Positions 42,930 to 50,857 of a stretch of DNA of 64,000 nucleotides are shown here, piece by piece. Positions within the stretch are counted from its first letter, which is position 1. Each line of letters begins with the position of its first letter. The position numbers were made by a program, and so were the translations under genes. Source of the stretch: Heyndrickxia acidicola (GTDB lineage: Bacteria > Bacillota > Bacilli > Bacillales > Bacillaceae_C); NCBI RefSeq assembly GCF_001636425.1, contig NZ_KV440953.1:2430847-2494846 (forward strand). The letters are read 5' to 3'. Under the pieces are notes generated by a model. The model saw only the letters and a list, made by a program, of their open reading frames with translations, searched no databases and was not told where the DNA came from.

Positions 42930-43694
42930 CTACATACCACCCGATACGCTAAGGGTTTCTCCTGTTACAGCCGCTGCGCCATCGGATGCAAGGTAAATAG
43001 CTGCCGCCGCAATTTCAGATGGTTCAACAAATCTTTTTAAATGCTGTCGATCTAAAATATGTTTATGAAGGGCTTCATTCTCTGATATTCCATCTTCTTT
43101 CGCTAAGGAAGCCAGTTGTTTCATCACTAATTCTGTTTTTACTGCACCCGGCATAATCGCATTCACAGTAATTCCATCGTTTGCCGTTTCAATGGCTACC
43201 GTACGTGTTAGGCCGACAACCCCATGCTTCGCAGAAACATAGGCTGATTTAAATGGAGAAGCCATTTTACCATGAACAGAGGAGATATTAATAATTCTTC
43301 CATACTGCTGTTTCTTCATAAAAGGAACAATATACTTGGTTAAGAGGAAAGGTCCCGTTAACATGATGTCTATTAACTGTCTCCATTTTGCCACAGGAAA
43401 ATCCTCCACCTTGTCAATATGCTGAAGCCCTGCGTTATTTACAAGAACATCGATGGTTCCCCGGTCAGTTATCACCTGATCAATAAATCGCTTAACCGAT
43501 TCATCATCCGCCACATCCACCTCATAGCCTTTTGCTTGGCTGCCTAAATTTTTTGCACTTTCAACGGCTTGTTCAAGATTCAAATCACCAATCGCAACAA
43601 AATCGCCATTCTTAATAAAAGCTTCTGCAATAGCATACCCAATTCCTCGAGCTGCACCTGTTACAATTACCGTTCTCTCTTTGTGTTCAGTCAT
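42930..43694 (-). CDS. 3-hydroxybutyrate dehydrogenase (SDR family)
   Basis: 254-residue classical short-chain dehydrogenase. Cofactor loop TGAARGIGYAIAEAF, NNAG motif within LVNNAGLQHIDKVEDFP, catalytic serine in NISSVHGKMASPFKSAY and YVSAKHGVVGLT with the YxxxK pair. The NNAGLQHxxxxEDFPxxKW and SSVHGxxASPFKSAY stretches distinguish D-3-hydroxybutyrate dehydrogenases from other SDRs. Oxidises 3-hydroxybutyrate to acetoacetate with NAD+. ATG follows AAGGAGGAATAAGAA. Divergent from a LysR regulator, with acetoacetate decarboxylase beyond it, supporting a ketone-body function. Confidence 0.92.
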   Translation of the reverse strand: MTEHKERTVIVTGAARGIGYAIAEAFIKNGDFVAIGDLNLEQAVESAKNLGSQAKGYEVDVADDESVKRFIDQVITDRGTIDVLVNNAGLQHIDKVEDFPVAKWRQLIDIMLTGPFLLTKYIVPFMKKQQYGRIINISSVHGKMASPFKSAYVSAKHGVVGLTRTVAIETANDGITVNAIMPGAVKTELVMKQLASLAKEDGISENEALHKHILDRQHLKRFVEPSEIAAAAIYLASDGAAAVTGETLSVSGGM

Positions 43695-43842
43695 TTCTTA
43701 TTCCTCCTTAGCATGTTCTTAGAAAGGTCATTTTTTTATCATTTCTAATTGTACTGCTCGGTGTTTTATTAGTAAAATACATAGAAGGAATATAATTAAT
43801 GCATATTAATTATAAATAAAAAACTGAGGGGAGATCTTCTTA

Positions 43843-44727
43843 GTGGATATTCGTCAGCTTGGTTATTTTATAGAAGTCGCTGCACAAATGAGCTTTTCAA
43901 AAGCTGCTGAACAACTAAATATTAGCCAGCCAAGTCTTAGCAAAATGGTAAAAAATCTTGAGGATGAATTAGGTACAGTCTTGTTTGATCGTACCACAAA
44001 AAAAATGGAGCTTACGGATGCAGGCAAAGTGGTTATTGTACAGGCAAAGGAGATCATGAAACTTATTCGTAATTTATCCTCTGACCTTTCTGATGTAATG
44101 GAAATAAAAAAAGGAAGCATTAAAATTGGAATTCCACCTGTCATAGGTTCGCTTTTTTTTCCTAAGTTAGTAAGTGATTTTCAAATGTTATATCCCAAAA
44201 TTGAAGTGGAACTGGTTGAAAAAGGAGCAAAAAAAATAGAAAAATTCGTAGAGGAAGGTATTGTGGATGTTGGAGTTGCTCTCTTACCGGTAGATGAAAG
44301 TTTATTCGAGATATACCCCTTTGCGTCCCGTGAGTTAAAGTTAATTGTTCATCCAGAGCATCCTCTGGCAAATTTAAATCAGGTTTCCCTTGTTGATTTA
44401 AAGAATGAATCCTTTATACTGATGCGTGAAGACTTTGCTTTACATGACAGAATTTCCGAGGCCTGCATACAGTCTGGATTTGAGCCAACCATCTCTTTTG
44501 AAAGCTCACAATGGGATTTTATTAGTGAAATGGTTGCAAACAGGCTTGGAGTAGCCATCTTCCCGGACACTCTCTGTGAGAAACTTGATTCAAAGCGGAT
44601 CAAAGCTGTATCCATTGTGAATCCCGGCATTCCCTGGAATCTGGCCTTAATATGGCGTAAAAATAAGTATTTATCCTATGTGAGCAAAGAATTTATTCAT
44701 TTCTTCCGCAATACATTTCAAAATTAA
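43843..44727 (+). CDS. LysR-family regulator, CidR-like
   Basis: 294 residues from a GTG start behind GAGGGGAGATCTTCTTA. N-terminal helix-turn-helix MSFSKAAEQLNISQPSLSKM; C-terminal effector domain with GSIKIGIPPVIGSLFFPKLV and HPEHPLANLNQVSLVDLKNE. It is closest in feel to CidR/CzcR-type Bacillus LysR proteins, which respond to acetate or pyruvate-linked signals. It sits divergent to 3-hydroxybutyrate dehydrogenase and before acetoacetate decarboxylase, so it likely controls them; lrgAB, 1.9 kb left, is another candidate target. A 20-bp palindromic terminator follows. Confidence 0.88.
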   Translation: MDIRQLGYFIEVAAQMSFSKAAEQLNISQPSLSKMVKNLEDELGTVLFDRTTKKMELTDAGKVVIVQAKEIMKLIRNLSSDLSDVMEIKKGSIKIGIPPVIGSLFFPKLVSDFQMLYPKIEVELVEKGAKKIEKFVEEGIVDVGVALLPVDESLFEIYPFASRELKLIVHPEHPLANLNQVSLVDLKNESFILMREDFALHDRISEACIQSGFEPTISFESSQWDFISEMVANRLGVAIFPDTLCEKLDSKRIKAVSIVNPGIPWNLALIWRKNKYLSYVSKEFIHFFRNTFQN

Positions 44728-44750
44728 ACAAATTTATAATTTTACTAAAG

Positions 44751-44777
44751 AGGTCAGCTGCAGCTGACCTTTATGTT
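44751..44777 (+). terminator. Terminator of the LysR gene
   Basis: Perfect 20-bp palindrome aggtcagctgcagctgacct, then TTATGTTT. A stem of this type without loop would open at the centre; moderate strength. Confidence 0.7.
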
Positions 44778-44891
44778 TCCCTATTTATAACTATTACGAA
44801 TAAATTTCATTCTCTATATATATTTAACCTCTAAGATCAATAGATGTAGAGTAGATAAAGAACGATAATATGAAAGGATGAACAAAACATT

Positions 44892-45632
44892 ATGCTGAAA
44901 AAAGATGTCCGAAGACAAATCACTACTCCATTAGGCGGGCCTGCTTTTCCCCCAGGACCTTATAAATTTCACAACCGAGAATACCTCAACATTGTGTATC
45001 GTACAGACTTAGATGCCTTAAGGCGGATAGTTCCTGAACCGCTTGAAATTGAAGAGCCACTGGTAAAATTTGAGATAATGTATATGCCGGATGTGACCGG
45101 ACTAGGCTGTTATACAGAGTCAGGCCAAGTGATACCGGTTAAATTCAATGGTGTAGAAGGAGAATATTTACATTCCATGTATGTAGATAATCACCCTGCC
45201 ATTGCTGGGGGACGTGAAGCTAGTGCTTATCCAAAAAAACTTGGAGCTCCCCGGTTATTTATCGATTCTGACACATTGGTCGGAACACTGGATTATGGAA
45301 GCCTGCGTGTAGCAACCGCTACGATGGGATACAAGCATTATCCACTTGATATTGAAAAAGCACGAGAAGAAATCACGAAGCCTACCTTTATGCTTAAAAT
45401 TGTACCAAATTTCGATGGAACCCCTAAGGTATGCGAACTCGTTCAAACCCAGATTACGGATTTGACCATTCATGGCGCTTGGACTGCCCCAGCCCGTTTG
45501 CAATTATTCGAGCATGCACTTGCTCCAATGGCGGACCTTCCTGTGCTAGAGGTAGTACATGCCTCCCACATTTTAACGGATCTTACCCTTTCAGCGGCAG
45601 TTCCAGTTTATAATTATCTTAATGAAAAATAA
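44892..45632 (+). CDS. adc: Acetoacetate decarboxylase
   Basis: 246 residues, the usual size. Converts acetoacetate to acetone and CO2 through a Schiff base. The family N-terminal block PAFPPGPYKFHNREYLNIVY is present, and the active-site lysine region reads GREASAYPKKLGAPRL (around residues 107-122), equivalent to the KK pair of Clostridium Adc. ATG follows GAAAGGATGAACAAAACATT. It is transcribed in the same direction as the LysR gene but behind a terminator, so it likely has its own promoter in 44780-44880. Together with the dehydrogenase at 42930 it forms a short 3-hydroxybutyrate-to-acetone route. Confidence 0.94.
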   Translation: MLKKDVRRQITTPLGGPAFPPGPYKFHNREYLNIVYRTDLDALRRIVPEPLEIEEPLVKFEIMYMPDVTGLGCYTESGQVIPVKFNGVEGEYLHSMYVDNHPAIAGGREASAYPKKLGAPRLFIDSDTLVGTLDYGSLRVATATMGYKHYPLDIEKAREEITKPTFMLKIVPNFDGTPKVCELVQTQITDLTIHGAWTAPARLQLFEHALAPMADLPVLEVVHASHILTDLTLSAAVPVYNYLNEK

Positions 45633-45644
45633 ATCAGCAAAAGG

Positions 45645-45692
45645 TTTATTACTTGAAAGATTAAGACCTTCTTTCAGGTAATAGACTTTTTT
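45645..45692 (+). terminator. Terminator of adc
   Basis: Thirteen-bp stem tattacttgaaag / ctttcaggtaata with one mismatch, then GACTTTTTTC. Confidence 0.88.
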
Positions 45693-45844
45693 CATTTGAT
45701 TAAAAATATTTTAGGCTCTCCGTTAGGTATCTATGTTAATCACTTCTAATTTTTTCTCACTCTTATTTTGTCACTCAAGATTGACTCCATTTTATTTTCA
45801 TGTTAATTTGTATACGCAAATGAATAAAAGGACTGAATTAATTG

Positions 45845-46276
45845 ATGGAAGAAGAACAATTGCTCATTCATTGTTTATATTTTACTGCAAGCCGTTTTGC
45901 ACGCAATATGACCAAATTAGCAGAAAAAACGTTCGATATAGATGGTCTTGCTCCTTCCTATTTGTATATGATTATGACCATTCATTTTCACCCAAATATA
46001 ACTCAAAAGGAACTATGCCAAAGACTTTCGATTGCTCCTTCAACAAGTACACGATTTATTGATAAGCTTGAAAAATTGAAGCTTGCAATCAGAAAAACTA
46101 ATGGGAAAGAAACAATGATTTCTTTAACTACAGATGGAGAAGCAGTCAACAAACAATTTCGAGATTCTTTAAAGGAATTATTTTCAGGCTACTCTCAAAT
46201 ACTAGGCAGGGAATTCAGTTTGGAATTAAGCAAAATGCTTTCTGAAGCAAGCAGCAAGCTGGAAAAAGAACTGTAA
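45845..46276 (+). CDS. MarR-family transcriptional regulator
   Basis: 143 residues with a winged helix: ITQKELCQRLSIAPSTSTRF (recognition helices) and IDKLEKLKLAIRKTNGKETM (wing), flanked by dimerisation helices. Start taken at ATG 45845; the in-frame TTG one codon earlier has no better signal. Ribosome-binding site AAAGGA is about 12 nt away. The next gene starts 54 bp after its stop on the same strand, and an oxidoreductase follows, so this is probably a regulator of a small redox or detoxification operon. Confidence 0.88.
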   Translation: MEEEQLLIHCLYFTASRFARNMTKLAEKTFDIDGLAPSYLYMIMTIHFHPNITQKELCQRLSIAPSTSTRFIDKLEKLKLAIRKTNGKETMISLTTDGEAVNKQFRDSLKELFSGYSQILGREFSLELSKMLSEASSKLEKEL

Positions 46277-46329
46277 TGCTATCATCATCTTCATTTGCAT
46301 ATACAAACAATACACCATGGAGGTTCATA

Positions 46330-46977
46330 ATGTCAGAAAAGATTCTGCTTATTGTAGGGGCAGGACCAGGAATCAGTTTGAGCACTGCCCAAAAATTTGG
46401 CAGAGAAGGATTTAAGGTAGCCCTAATTGCCCGCAGTTTAAAAGCATTACAACAATATGAAAAAGACCTTCATCGTGAAGGAATCGAAGCGAAAGGATTT
46501 CCTGGAGATGCATCCTCAGATGTATCCTTAAAATCCGCGATTAAGTCTGTTATACAAACATTTGGGCAGGTGGACGTTCTTGTTTACAATGCTGCTTCAG
46601 CAAAATCGGGAAAACCAACGGAATTAACAGCTCAAGACTTGGTCCAGGATTTTTCAGTCAGTGTTGCAGGTGCACTTACAAGTGTAAAAGAAGTCCTGCC
46701 GCATATGAATAAAGGCAGCATCCTGCTGACAGGCGGAGGAATGGCCCTCTATCCTTACGGAGATCTTGTTTCATTATCCATCGGTAAAGCGGGGCTGCGC
46801 TCTCTTGCATACTGCCTTCATCAGGAATTAAGCGAGAAAGGCATTTATGTGGGAACATTGACGATTAAAGGGTTTGTTCAAGAGGATACCTATTTTTCGT
46901 CCCATTATGTTGCCGAAGCCTTTTATCATATGTATGAAAAACAAGAAGAGATTGAGTTTATTTTTGAATGTGAATAA
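46330..46977 (+). CDS. SDR-family protein without the catalytic tyrosine
   Basis: 215-residue Rossmann protein. The cofactor loop is GAGPGISLSTAQKFG (atypical TGxxxGIG) and ARSLKALQQYEKD follows. NAASAKSG replaces NNAG. Where classical SDRs have YxxxK the sequence is LSIGK (in DLVSLSIGKAGLRSLA), so the tyrosine is missing while the lysine stays. It may be a nucleotide-binding regulator or an atypical reductase. Start is ATG 46330, 7 nt after GGAGG; the frame extends into the MarR stop region at 46276, but without signals. In operon with the MarR gene. Confidence 0.82.
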   Translation: MSEKILLIVGAGPGISLSTAQKFGREGFKVALIARSLKALQQYEKDLHREGIEAKGFPGDASSDVSLKSAIKSVIQTFGQVDVLVYNAASAKSGKPTELTAQDLVQDFSVSVAGALTSVKEVLPHMNKGSILLTGGGMALYPYGDLVSLSIGKAGLRSLAYCLHQELSEKGIYVGTLTIKGFVQEDTYFSSHYVAEAFYHMYEKQEEIEFIFECE

Positions 46978-47129
46978 GCTTTTCTTATAATTTTGCCCTG
47001 TTAAAGATCAATGTTGATTTTACACGCATATTGATTAAGCGGAAATCATCAGTAAGATTAACAGAGCTTATAATTTTGTTAAACTCATCATCAATAAAAA
47101 GAAACAAAGGATAGAAAGGTGATAATAAA

Positions 47130-47669
47130 ATGAAAACGTTAGTTATTGCAGCGCACCCAAACCTTGGAGAATCGAAGGTAAATAAAGCATGGATGCAGCG
47201 TCTCCAGGAAGAAGAAGATGTTACTGTCCATGATTTATATGCCCACTACCCTAATTTTAAAATAGATGTAGAGAAAGAACAGCAGTTATTACTAGAGCAC
47301 GACCGCATTATATTCCAATTTCCTTTCTATTGGTACAGCTCTCCTGCTTTATTAAAAGAATGGCAGGATGCTGTATTAACATATGGTTTTGCCTATGGGT
47401 CAGAGGGGAATAAATTGCATGGAAAAGAGCTGATGCTGGCTATTTCAACTGGCGGTCCAGCTGAGGTTTATCAGGCTGGAGGCTATAATCATTATTCTAT
47501 AAGTGAGTTGACGCGCCCATTCCAAGCGACAGCGAACCTTTGCGGCATGCATTTCCTTCCTTCTTTTCTCTTACAGGGTATGATGACTCTTACCGAAGAA
47601 AAACTACAAGAGAGCAAAGAAGCACTTGTTGCCTATATAACAAATCCAAACCTGCGAACAGTGCGTTAA
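47130..47669 (+). CDS. NAD(P)H quinone oxidoreductase, YwrO/KefF/MdaB type
   Basis: 179 residues of the flavodoxin-like-fold FMN/FAD reductases: TLVIAAHPNLGESKVNKAWM at the N terminus, VHDLYAHYPNFKIDVEKEQQ, IIFQFPFYWYSSPALLKEW and the conserved STGGPAEVYQAGGYNHYSISEL. Reduces quinones or nitro compounds by two electrons, protecting from redox stress. ATG follows AGAAAGGTGATAATAA. It is the third same-strand gene after MarR and SDR, with 150 bp of repeat-like sequence between, so co-regulation is plausible but not proven. Confidence 0.9.
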   Translation: MKTLVIAAHPNLGESKVNKAWMQRLQEEEDVTVHDLYAHYPNFKIDVEKEQQLLLEHDRIIFQFPFYWYSSPALLKEWQDAVLTYGFAYGSEGNKLHGKELMLAISTGGPAEVYQAGGYNHYSISELTRPFQATANLCGMHFLPSFLLQGMMTLTEEKLQESKEALVAYITNPNLRTVR

Positions 47670-47710
47670 AGAATCCAGCAGGCCAAACCTGCCTCACAAT
47701 TATACTAAAC

Positions 47711-47748
47711 AAAAATACAGCCATCCCCTTTTGTATGGCTGTATTTTT
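47711..47748. terminator. Bidirectional terminator
   Basis: Fourteen-bp stem aaaaatacagccat / atggctgtattttt, loop of 10 nt. Serves the quinone reductase (+) and the esterase ending at 47764 (-). Confidence 0.92.
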
Positions 47749-47763
47749 GTATTCCCCTCACTA

Positions 47764-48546
47764 TTAAAGCTCTGCTTTATTCCTTAATGGCAGCCAGGAT
47801 AATACATCCTGTATCGTTTTATCCCAATAGCCCCACTCATGTTCACCAGGACCGAAATTCGAGGTCAAATCGTACTCTGTTTTTTCACACATTGTTTTAA
47901 AACGGAGATTATCCTCATATAGAAAATCCTCTGTACCACAGCATTGATATAATAAAGGCTTTTGTTCATTCCTATGTGTTTTTTCTACCATACTAAATAG
48001 ATCATTTTCTGTTCCAGCTATATCGTCATCTCCGTACACTAAATGGAAGGTTGCCTCCCTTTCCGGGGTTTTCATGAGACTCACAATATCCGTTACCCCT
48101 GATAAGCTCGCCGCAGCACTAAACTTGTCAGGATGATTTAATGCCCATTTAAAAGCTCCGTATCCCCCCATGGAAAGCCCTGCAACAAAGTTATCCTCTC
48201 TTGCATCGGACAGCGGAAAAAAGGACCTTGCAAGAAACGGCAGTTCCTCTGTTAAAAATGTCCAATATTTATTTCCATATTTCATATCAGTGTAAAAACT
48301 TCGATGAACCTGAGGCATAATAACCGCTAATCCAAGCGGGGCAGCATATCTCTCAATAGATGTCCGTCTTGTCCAAATGGAATCATCATCACTCAATCCA
48401 TGCAAAAGATATAATGTCGGATGCTTATCTCCTGCTGCTTTATTTTGCATCCCAATTTGTGTTCTCGTTTGCTGAGGCAAAAGCACAGTCATTGAGGTAC
48501 TTAACTCCAATACCTCTGAAAAAAATTCACACTTGATAAAAGCCAT
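47764..48546 (-). CDS. Esterase of the esterase-D/tributyrin-esterase family
   Basis: 260-residue alpha/beta hydrolase: [20 protein letters not shown] carries the oxyanion HG region, [20 protein letters not shown] is the nucleophile elbow GLSMGG (serine near residue 122), and [11 protein letters not shown] near the C terminus holds the catalytic histidine. No signal peptide. Relatives (EstA of lactic acid bacteria, S-formylglutathione hydrolase-like enzymes) cleave short-chain acyl or acetyl esters. ATG follows TAGGGATATAT. Same strand as a second esterase 64 bp upstream, probably one transcript. Confidence 0.9.
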   Translation of the reverse strand: MAFIKCEFFSEVLELSTSMTVLLPQQTRTQIGMQNKAAGDKHPTLYLLHGLSDDDSIWTRRTSIERYAAPLGLAVIMPQVHRSFYTDMKYGNKYWTFLTEELPFLARSFFPLSDAREDNFVAGLSMGGYGAFKWALNHPDKFSAAASLSGVTDIVSLMKTPEREATFHLVYGDDDIAGTENDLFSMVEKTHRNEQKPLLYQCCGTEDFLYEDNLRFKTMCEKTEYDLTSNFGPGEHEWGYWDKTIQDVLSWLPLRNKAEL

Positions 48547-48609
48547 ATATATCCCTACTTTATTATTATTTTTACTTCCATAAATCTATCGGACTAAAAA
48601 CGAATGCAT

Positions 48610-49380
48610 TTAGGCATCTAAAGAATCCAGGAATCTGAATAAATGAGGTACCCTCTCTCTAAAAAATTGATAATGGTGTTCTGCTCCGTAAACCACTTTA
48701 AAGATTCTATTAGGGAGCTTTTCAGCCAAAACATCAGCCACCGCTTCGTTAGATGCTAAAAATTCTTTATGAATGAATTCTCCTTTTCCTTCTCTGTCTC
48801 CGCAATCCATATAAAAGCTTTGAATCCCTGATAAATCTGATTCTATTACAAACTTTTCAATATCCTCCTGATTGCGCCAAAAAGCAGAAGACAAGACTGC
48901 AACATGTTTAAAGATATCAGGATACACACACGCCGCATAGGTTGAAATTAATCCTCCCAAAGAGATACCCGATATGGCTGTACAATCTGTAATGGTTCTA
49001 TAAGTGGAATCTATGTACGGCTTCAATTCATTCACGATAAAGTCAATATATAGTTTTCCTTTTCCTCCAGCTGAGCTCCTGTAACCCAATATTTTTTCAC
49101 TATGTTTGCCATTCACCCATGGACAATACTCATTTATCCGTTCCTTGCTATTTTGATCGATGGCAGCCACTATAACCTCTACTTCATTATCATTCAAATA
49201 ATCTTCCAAGCCCAAAGACACGCCTCCAACCGCCCACTCATCCCTGAAAACATTTTGTCCATCATGCATATACAAAACGGGATATCTTTTGTCTCGCTTA
49301 TCATAGTTTTTAGGCAAGTAGACTCTAATACGCCTTTCTTCTTGAAATGCAGAGATGTTTATTGAAAAAATGTCCAACAA
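48610..49380 (-). CDS. Alpha/beta hydrolase, Fes/IroE-type putative esterase
   Basis: 256 residues of the putative-esterase family (PF00756): RIRVYLPKNYDKRDKRYPVL, YMHDGQNVFRDEWAVGG, the elbow ISGISLGGLISTYAACVYPD (serine around 135) and YGAEHHYQFFRERVPHLF with the catalytic histidine. Relatives hydrolyse siderophore trilactones or serve as carbohydrate esterases; without siderophore genes nearby a general esterase is more likely. Start is TTG (two in a row) behind GGGAGG. Paired with the esterase-D-type gene downstream. Confidence 0.87.
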   Translation of the reverse strand: MLDIFSINISAFQEERRIRVYLPKNYDKRDKRYPVLYMHDGQNVFRDEWAVGGVSLGLEDYLNDNEVEVIVAAIDQNSKERINEYCPWVNGKHSEKILGYRSSAGGKGKLYIDFIVNELKPYIDSTYRTITDCTAISGISLGGLISTYAACVYPDIFKHVAVLSSAFWRNQEDIEKFVIESDLSGIQSFYMDCGDREGKGEFIHKEFLASNEAVADVLAEKLPNRIFKVVYGAEHHYQFFRERVPHLFRFLDSLDA

Positions 49381-49813
49381 AATTTGATGGCCTCCCTATT
49401 TATTAAGGTATCTGCCCCTTTTTAGGATAAGATCCATTTTGGTTTGTACGCTTCGATATTCTGCTGCAGATATTCTGGCTTATTTTAATAAATTGGCTTT
49501 CTATTCCATCTGCCAATCTTTCTTTTCCTAAACTCATTCTTCGTCATATATAAAAATTCCTTCTCCAACACGAAGTTAATAAACTCAACAAAGGCTGAAC
49601 TGATAAAAGCTAGCACTATTATCGCTTTTCACTTTTAATTTTTAGAAAAGTTTGACAAAATGATTATTTTAATACTTCGTATAGGTACTCCTGAGTCGCC
49701 AAGATGGTTAATAAGCGCTTTAAGCATATTACGTGCGAAATGTATTTTCCTCAAGTAACATATTCTACACAGAAGGAAAGGCTAAAAGTATTTATTTCAA
49801 GGAGGTTTGGTTT
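49381..49813. other. Spacer with transporter scrap
   Basis: About 430 bases. Contains the promoter regions of two divergent genes and, at 49660-49735, a short transporter relic. Nothing else recognised. Confidence 0.4.
49655..49735 (+). pseudogene. Possible scrap of an MFS sugar-porter-type transporter
   Basis: In one frame the plus strand reads IILILRIGTPESPRWLISAL; PESPRWL is the hallmark after helix 6 of MFS sugar/aromatic-acid porters. No other part of a transporter is visible and stops lie on both sides. Short, hence modest confidence. Confidence 0.4.
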
Positions 49814-50530
49814 ATGTCATTAGAAGGAAAGCGTGTGGTGGTTTTAGGGGGAACATCAGGAATCGGCCTGGCTGCTGCAAAGGCCTTTGTGAAAGAATCG
49901 TCTCATGTCATTATTGCCAGCCGTTCATCTGAGAAGTTAACGAAAGCAAAAGCTGAAATAGGCTCTGATGTGGAAGGGTATGAAATTGACTTTCGGAGTG
50001 AAGAAGGAGCCAAAAACTTCTTTAGTAAGGTTGGTGAATTTGACCACCTAGTTGTTACCGCAGGTGAAGGTGCAATGGGGCACTTTAGTGAACTTCCTGT
50101 TGCCGCTGTAAGAGAGGCCTTTGACAGCAAATTCTGGGGTCAATATATCACAGTCAAGTCTGCCCTGCCATACTTAAATAACAAAAGCTCCATCACGTTA
50201 ACTTCCGGCGTCTATGGTTTACGGCCGCCGCGGGGTGCCAGCACTTTGGCAGCCATAAATTCAGCCGTTGATGGATTAGTCCGCGGGCTTTCAGTCGACC
50301 TTGCTCCAATTCGGGTAAACGTTGTTTCACCAGGTATCGTGGATACCCCGATCTATTCAGGAATGCCTGCAGAACAGCGCAATAAAATGTATAACTCTAT
50401 GAGTCAGCAATTACCTGTTGGTCGAGTCGCACAGCCGGAGGATATTGCTGCCACATACGTATACCTGGCGAAAAACGGTTTTACAACGGGGACTACCGTC
50501 CTGATCGATGGCGGAGCCCATTTGATATAA
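49814..50530 (+). CDS. SDR-family oxidoreductase with altered active site
   Basis: 238 residues. N-terminal dinucleotide loop GGTSGIGLAAAKAF, TAGEGAMG where NNAG is usual, TSGVYGLRPPRGASTLAAINSAV in place of the S-YxxxK region, SPGIVDTPIYSGMP and the C-terminal GTTVLIDGGAHL. The YxxxK pair is absent (AAIN at that place), a pattern of a known SDR side branch with uncertain chemistry. Start is ATG 49814 after AAGGAGGTTTGGTTT; the open frame further up has no signal. Single gene with a strong terminator. Confidence 0.87.
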   Translation: MSLEGKRVVVLGGTSGIGLAAAKAFVKESSHVIIASRSSEKLTKAKAEIGSDVEGYEIDFRSEEGAKNFFSKVGEFDHLVVTAGEGAMGHFSELPVAAVREAFDSKFWGQYITVKSALPYLNNKSSITLTSGVYGLRPPRGASTLAAINSAVDGLVRGLSVDLAPIRVNVVSPGIVDTPIYSGMPAEQRNKMYNSMSQQLPVGRVAQPEDIAATYVYLAKNGFTTGTTVLIDGGAHLI

Positions 50531-50547
50531 CCCACCTATTGAAAACA

Positions 50548-50589
50548 AAACAGGACCGCCCGCTAACTTTTATGGCAGTCCTGTTTTTT
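50548..50589. terminator. Terminator
   Basis: Stem aaacaggaccgcc / ggcagtcctgttt with one mismatch, then TTTTATT on the plus strand and a run of A before it, so it may work for both convergent genes. Confidence 0.88.
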
Positions 50590-50634
50590 ATTGGAATCCT
50601 AAAATTACATTACTTTTAAAATCCCTCTCAATAG

Positions 50635-50796
50635 TTAATACTTATTTTCCCGATTTTCTTGTTTTTTGTGATTATTTTTTTCACTGCTCCTGCTGACAAT
50701 TTCTCTAAGCCCGCCTTCGTCACCTTTAGCATTGATGATTTCAAAAAGCTGGTTCAGCCCTTCATTGGATTCATCTTTTGGTGCTTTATCCATCAT
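50635..50796 (-). CDS. 53-residue charged small protein, unknown
   Basis: Minus-strand frame whose ATG (50796; a second ATG follows at once) is preceded by AAAGGAGGAGAT, a near-perfect ribosome-binding site. The product is short and polar: MMDKAPKDESNEGLNQLFEI, a middle GDEGGLREIVSRSSEKN and a basic tail. One amphipathic helix around LNQLFEIINAK. I do not recognise it. It is first in the direction of no other gene; xylulokinase-like gene lies upstream on the same strand, 61 bp away. Confidence 0.6.
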   Translation of the reverse strand: MMDKAPKDESNEGLNQLFEIINAKGDEGGLREIVSRSSEKNNHKKQENRENKY

Positions 50797-50857
50797 ATCT
50801 CCTCCTTTTGCCTTTAGGATGACCATTTTTCACATATTGTTTCACTTAAAAAGCATT

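Noticed and set aside
45733-46062. Frame overlapping the 5' end of the MarR gene at 45845
   Set aside because: Out of frame with MarR, no ribosome-binding site, and the MarR reading has clear family motifs.
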